From: Populus alba
Lineage: Eukaryota > Streptophyta > Magnoliopsida > Malpighiales > Salicaceae
Direction of reading: 5' to 3'
DNA: 64,000 nucleotides
NCBI RefSeq assembly: GCF_005239225.2
Contig: NC_133284.1
Location: forward strand, 52,298,697-52,362,696
Positions 61,850 through 64,000 of the stretch are shown here, piece by piece. The notes below the pieces were generated by a model. It ran no database searches and was not told where the DNA came from. It saw only the letters and a program-made list of their open reading frames with translations. The translations under genes were made by a program, and so were the position numbers. The number at the start of each line of letters is the position of its first letter. Position 1 is the stretch's first letter.

Positions 61850-64000
61850 TCATGGTAAGCACACTCTTCATCTCCCATGACAAAGATGATAGGTCGGGTG
61901 TTGTAGACTCATAAGGAACCTATATTTAAACTTGCGGTATGCATGTTATTTACAATGATTGGATGTATATGCACGTTGCAAATGTATTTACAATTCTTGT
62001 AGAGAGTTCATACTCTAAGGTTAGGTTTGGGCCATTACATGATGGGTGGCTTGCTACCTGGTCTTAAAAGGGTCTCTTGTTGTCCTAGTGATCGCCCTCG
62101 TAAAGGGAATATGGGGACTCAGCAAGTAATGGGATGGCATGTGCACCAATCATTATCAGTCTAAGCACTCAGCGAAGAGTTGGGGTTTACACAAATTTAA
62201 ACCTTGACTAAAAGTCATAAAATAAGTTGTTAGTCCCCCACTTAACCTAGAGTTTTCAAAGTAACTTGTAAAAAAATGCAAATGATACATGAAGCAATTT
62301 TACAATGCAAACAAATTAGAGCATATGAGCAAATGAGGAATACATATTAAAAATGACACAAACCAAACAATAACACAAAAATCAGACAAAACAAAGCTTA
62401 GTTCACAAGGTCCCCAGTGGAGTCACCATTCTGTCACACATGTGCGGCTTCTTGGCGATCGTCCACTACTCAGAGAAAATTGTAAATTGTGTATCTGGAA
62501 AATATAGGGAGACAAGAAATTCTTGTCTTTTATCAGTGGAAAATTTGAATGGGAGTCGCCACCTAGTATTCTGGTCACTAGGAACCCTAACTAGTCCCAG
62601 AGATCAGGTACGAAGACTGATTGCGTAAATGGAAGGTATTAGCACCCTAACTATGCCCTACCTAAGGTAGGCTACATTATTTTAATGTCAAATAAAAAAC
62701 TATGGTCTTATTGCGTTTTCTAATTGTTGGTTTGTCTAAGGTTCAAGAAAAACCCTCCTTAATAAGGAGGTTTTTATCTTAATGGGGTAAAACCTAACTG
62801 TTCTAGTGTCCGAACAAAAAGAATTTAATATTCAGAATACGTATTATGTGTAATATCATACCCCGAATACTAAAAGACAAACAAAATAAAATTTTTGTTG
62901 TTTTTGAAATTTTGGCCAATGTTCTCTTGACTTTAATAAACTGGTTATTAAAGCCAAAATATATGCTAAAACTTTTTTTTTGTTGTTTAGCTTTGAGACA
63001 CTTGGCCGTATCACAAAAAAGAATTTAAATTTTTTTTGTATTTTGAAAGTTTTGACGAAAACCAGATATTTTAATACTGAATTTGTATTTTTATGAGATA
63101 AAATACAGACCGATATTAAGCAAAAAAAAGCATAAATAAAAAAGTGGGGAGATCACAAATATTGAAAAATATTTTTTTTCTTTTAATTTTTTTTTAAATG
63201 GGCCGGACCTGGCCCAAATGCATGGGCTGGGCCGAACCTGGCCCAACTACGTGGGTGGAGTTGAGCCCAGCCAGTGTGAACAGTGGAGGTGTGGCAGGGA
63301 AGCAGGATAAAAAAGAAGGGGAGAAGAGTTGACCGGCAACAGGCAGCGATGTTGGTGGTGGTGCTGGCGGTTCGCAGTGGTGGTAGTGGCTCTGTTTTTT
63401 TCTCTTCTCTCTCTCTCCTTTTTTTTCATTCTCTTCTCTGCTTCTTCTTGTTTTTTTTTTTTTTTCGGTCTTCCCCCTCTCTTCTGCTCTTGCTCTTCGT
63501 TTTCTCTCCCCTTTCTCTCTATTCCTCTTTTCTACTCTACCTCCTTCCGCTCTTGTGCTCCCTTGTTTTTGTAGGCAAAAAACAGGGGAGAAAGAGGACG
63601 GGGTAGCCCCTGTGCTGCCGCCCCTCCACCACCTCTCCAACATGTGGAAAGTTTTGGGCAAGTGGGGGTCCTTGGTCGGTGTCTTTTTGAACTAAAAGGA
63701 GAAGAAATGCAGTGAAAATACAGGGGAATGCAACTTCCTTCCCCTGTTTCTCTACACGTCCAGGGGAAGAAGAAAGTCTACAGGTGCTGTTCAAAATAGC
63801 ACCGTTTCGAGTTTTTTTTTTTTTTTGAATAGTGGATGAAACGACGCCTTATTTGGACAAAACGCGTCATTTCATTTAAAAGAAAAAGGCGACAAAAACT
63901 TATGTCAAGGTCCAAATCAGTCTTTAATTTGTAATTTGTTCAATCAAGTCCTAAATTGCAATTTTGATTTAAAAATCAATGCAATTACATCCCTACCAGA
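61850..64000 (-). mobile_element. 5' end of a second LARD-family element, runs off the window
   Basis: On the minus strand an LTR end TGTGACA lies at 62432, followed after GAA by the primer site TGGTGACTCCACTGGGGA and then the leader shared with the 10.7-kb element. The LTR portion from 62432 to the window edge contains the family's end region: CTACCTTAGGTAGG, GGGTGCTAATACCTTCC and TAGGTGGCGACTCCC, all in the same order as near 40310-40440. It also has a GC-rich, CT-rich block at 63190-63780 like that of the other LTR. Overall similarity is only partial, so it is a related subfamily. The left limit of the interior is uncertain. Confidence 0.75.

Noticed and set aside
63194..63794. Overlapping ORFs of 60-155 codons near the right edge
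   Set aside because: They translate a low-complexity, purine/pyrimidine-rich LTR segment in several frames on both strands.

Overview
This window is nuclear DNA from a dicot plant. Introns with GT/AG borders, a class III peroxidase, a G-type lectin receptor kinase, a CC-NBS-LRR gene and dense LTR retrotransposons all say so. The repeat families and the protein style suggest a woody Salicaceae species such as Populus. That is an inference from familiarity; no database was searched. I saw no rRNA or tRNA gene, CRISPR array or bacterial-type operon.

Layout. 0-2 kb: AT-rich DNA carrying a duplicate of a peroxidase 3' flank, then a small two-exon gene for a secreted six-cysteine defensin/NCR-like peptide. 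2.2-6.2 kb: a complete non-coding LTR element on the minus strand (TSD AAATC). 9.06-14.23 kb: a Copia element with unusual TA...CT LTR ends (TSD ATGTC) and a broken gag-pol. 14.7-15.1 kb: a hAT-type non-autonomous element with a perfect 8-bp TSD. 16-18 kb: a possible hAT-derived ORF and a nuclear copy of the plastid ycf4 3' end. 18.8-21.2 kb: the peroxidase flank duplicate and an intact four-exon class III peroxidase (minus). 22.8-24.5 kb: LTR debris and short tandem repeats. 26.3-29.2 kb: an S-domain receptor kinase with two frameshifts and a stop codon. 30-37.2 kb: nested, head-to-head Tat/Athila-like Gypsy pieces. 38.4-49.1 kb: a 10.7-kb, nearly non-coding LTR element (LARD-like) with almost identical 2.1-kb LTRs and TSD ATAAG. 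49.3-53.9 kb: a degenerate Copia element (minus), itself interrupted. 54.5-59.9 kb: an apparently intact CC-NBS-LRR resistance-type gene (minus) whose LRR part has grown by duplication. 61.9-64 kb: the 5' end of a diverged relative of the 10.7-kb element, running off the window.

The likely functional host genes are the small cysteine-rich peptide, the peroxidase and the NBS-LRR, all of defence or cell-wall type. The receptor kinase looks like a pseudogene. Most other DNA is transposon-derived. The most unusual items are the LARD-like family (conserved leader, about 1 kb of three tandem repeat families before the PPT, repeated PPT-like motifs), the non-canonical Copia termini, and a cysteine-rich accessory ORF downstream of pol in a Gypsy element.
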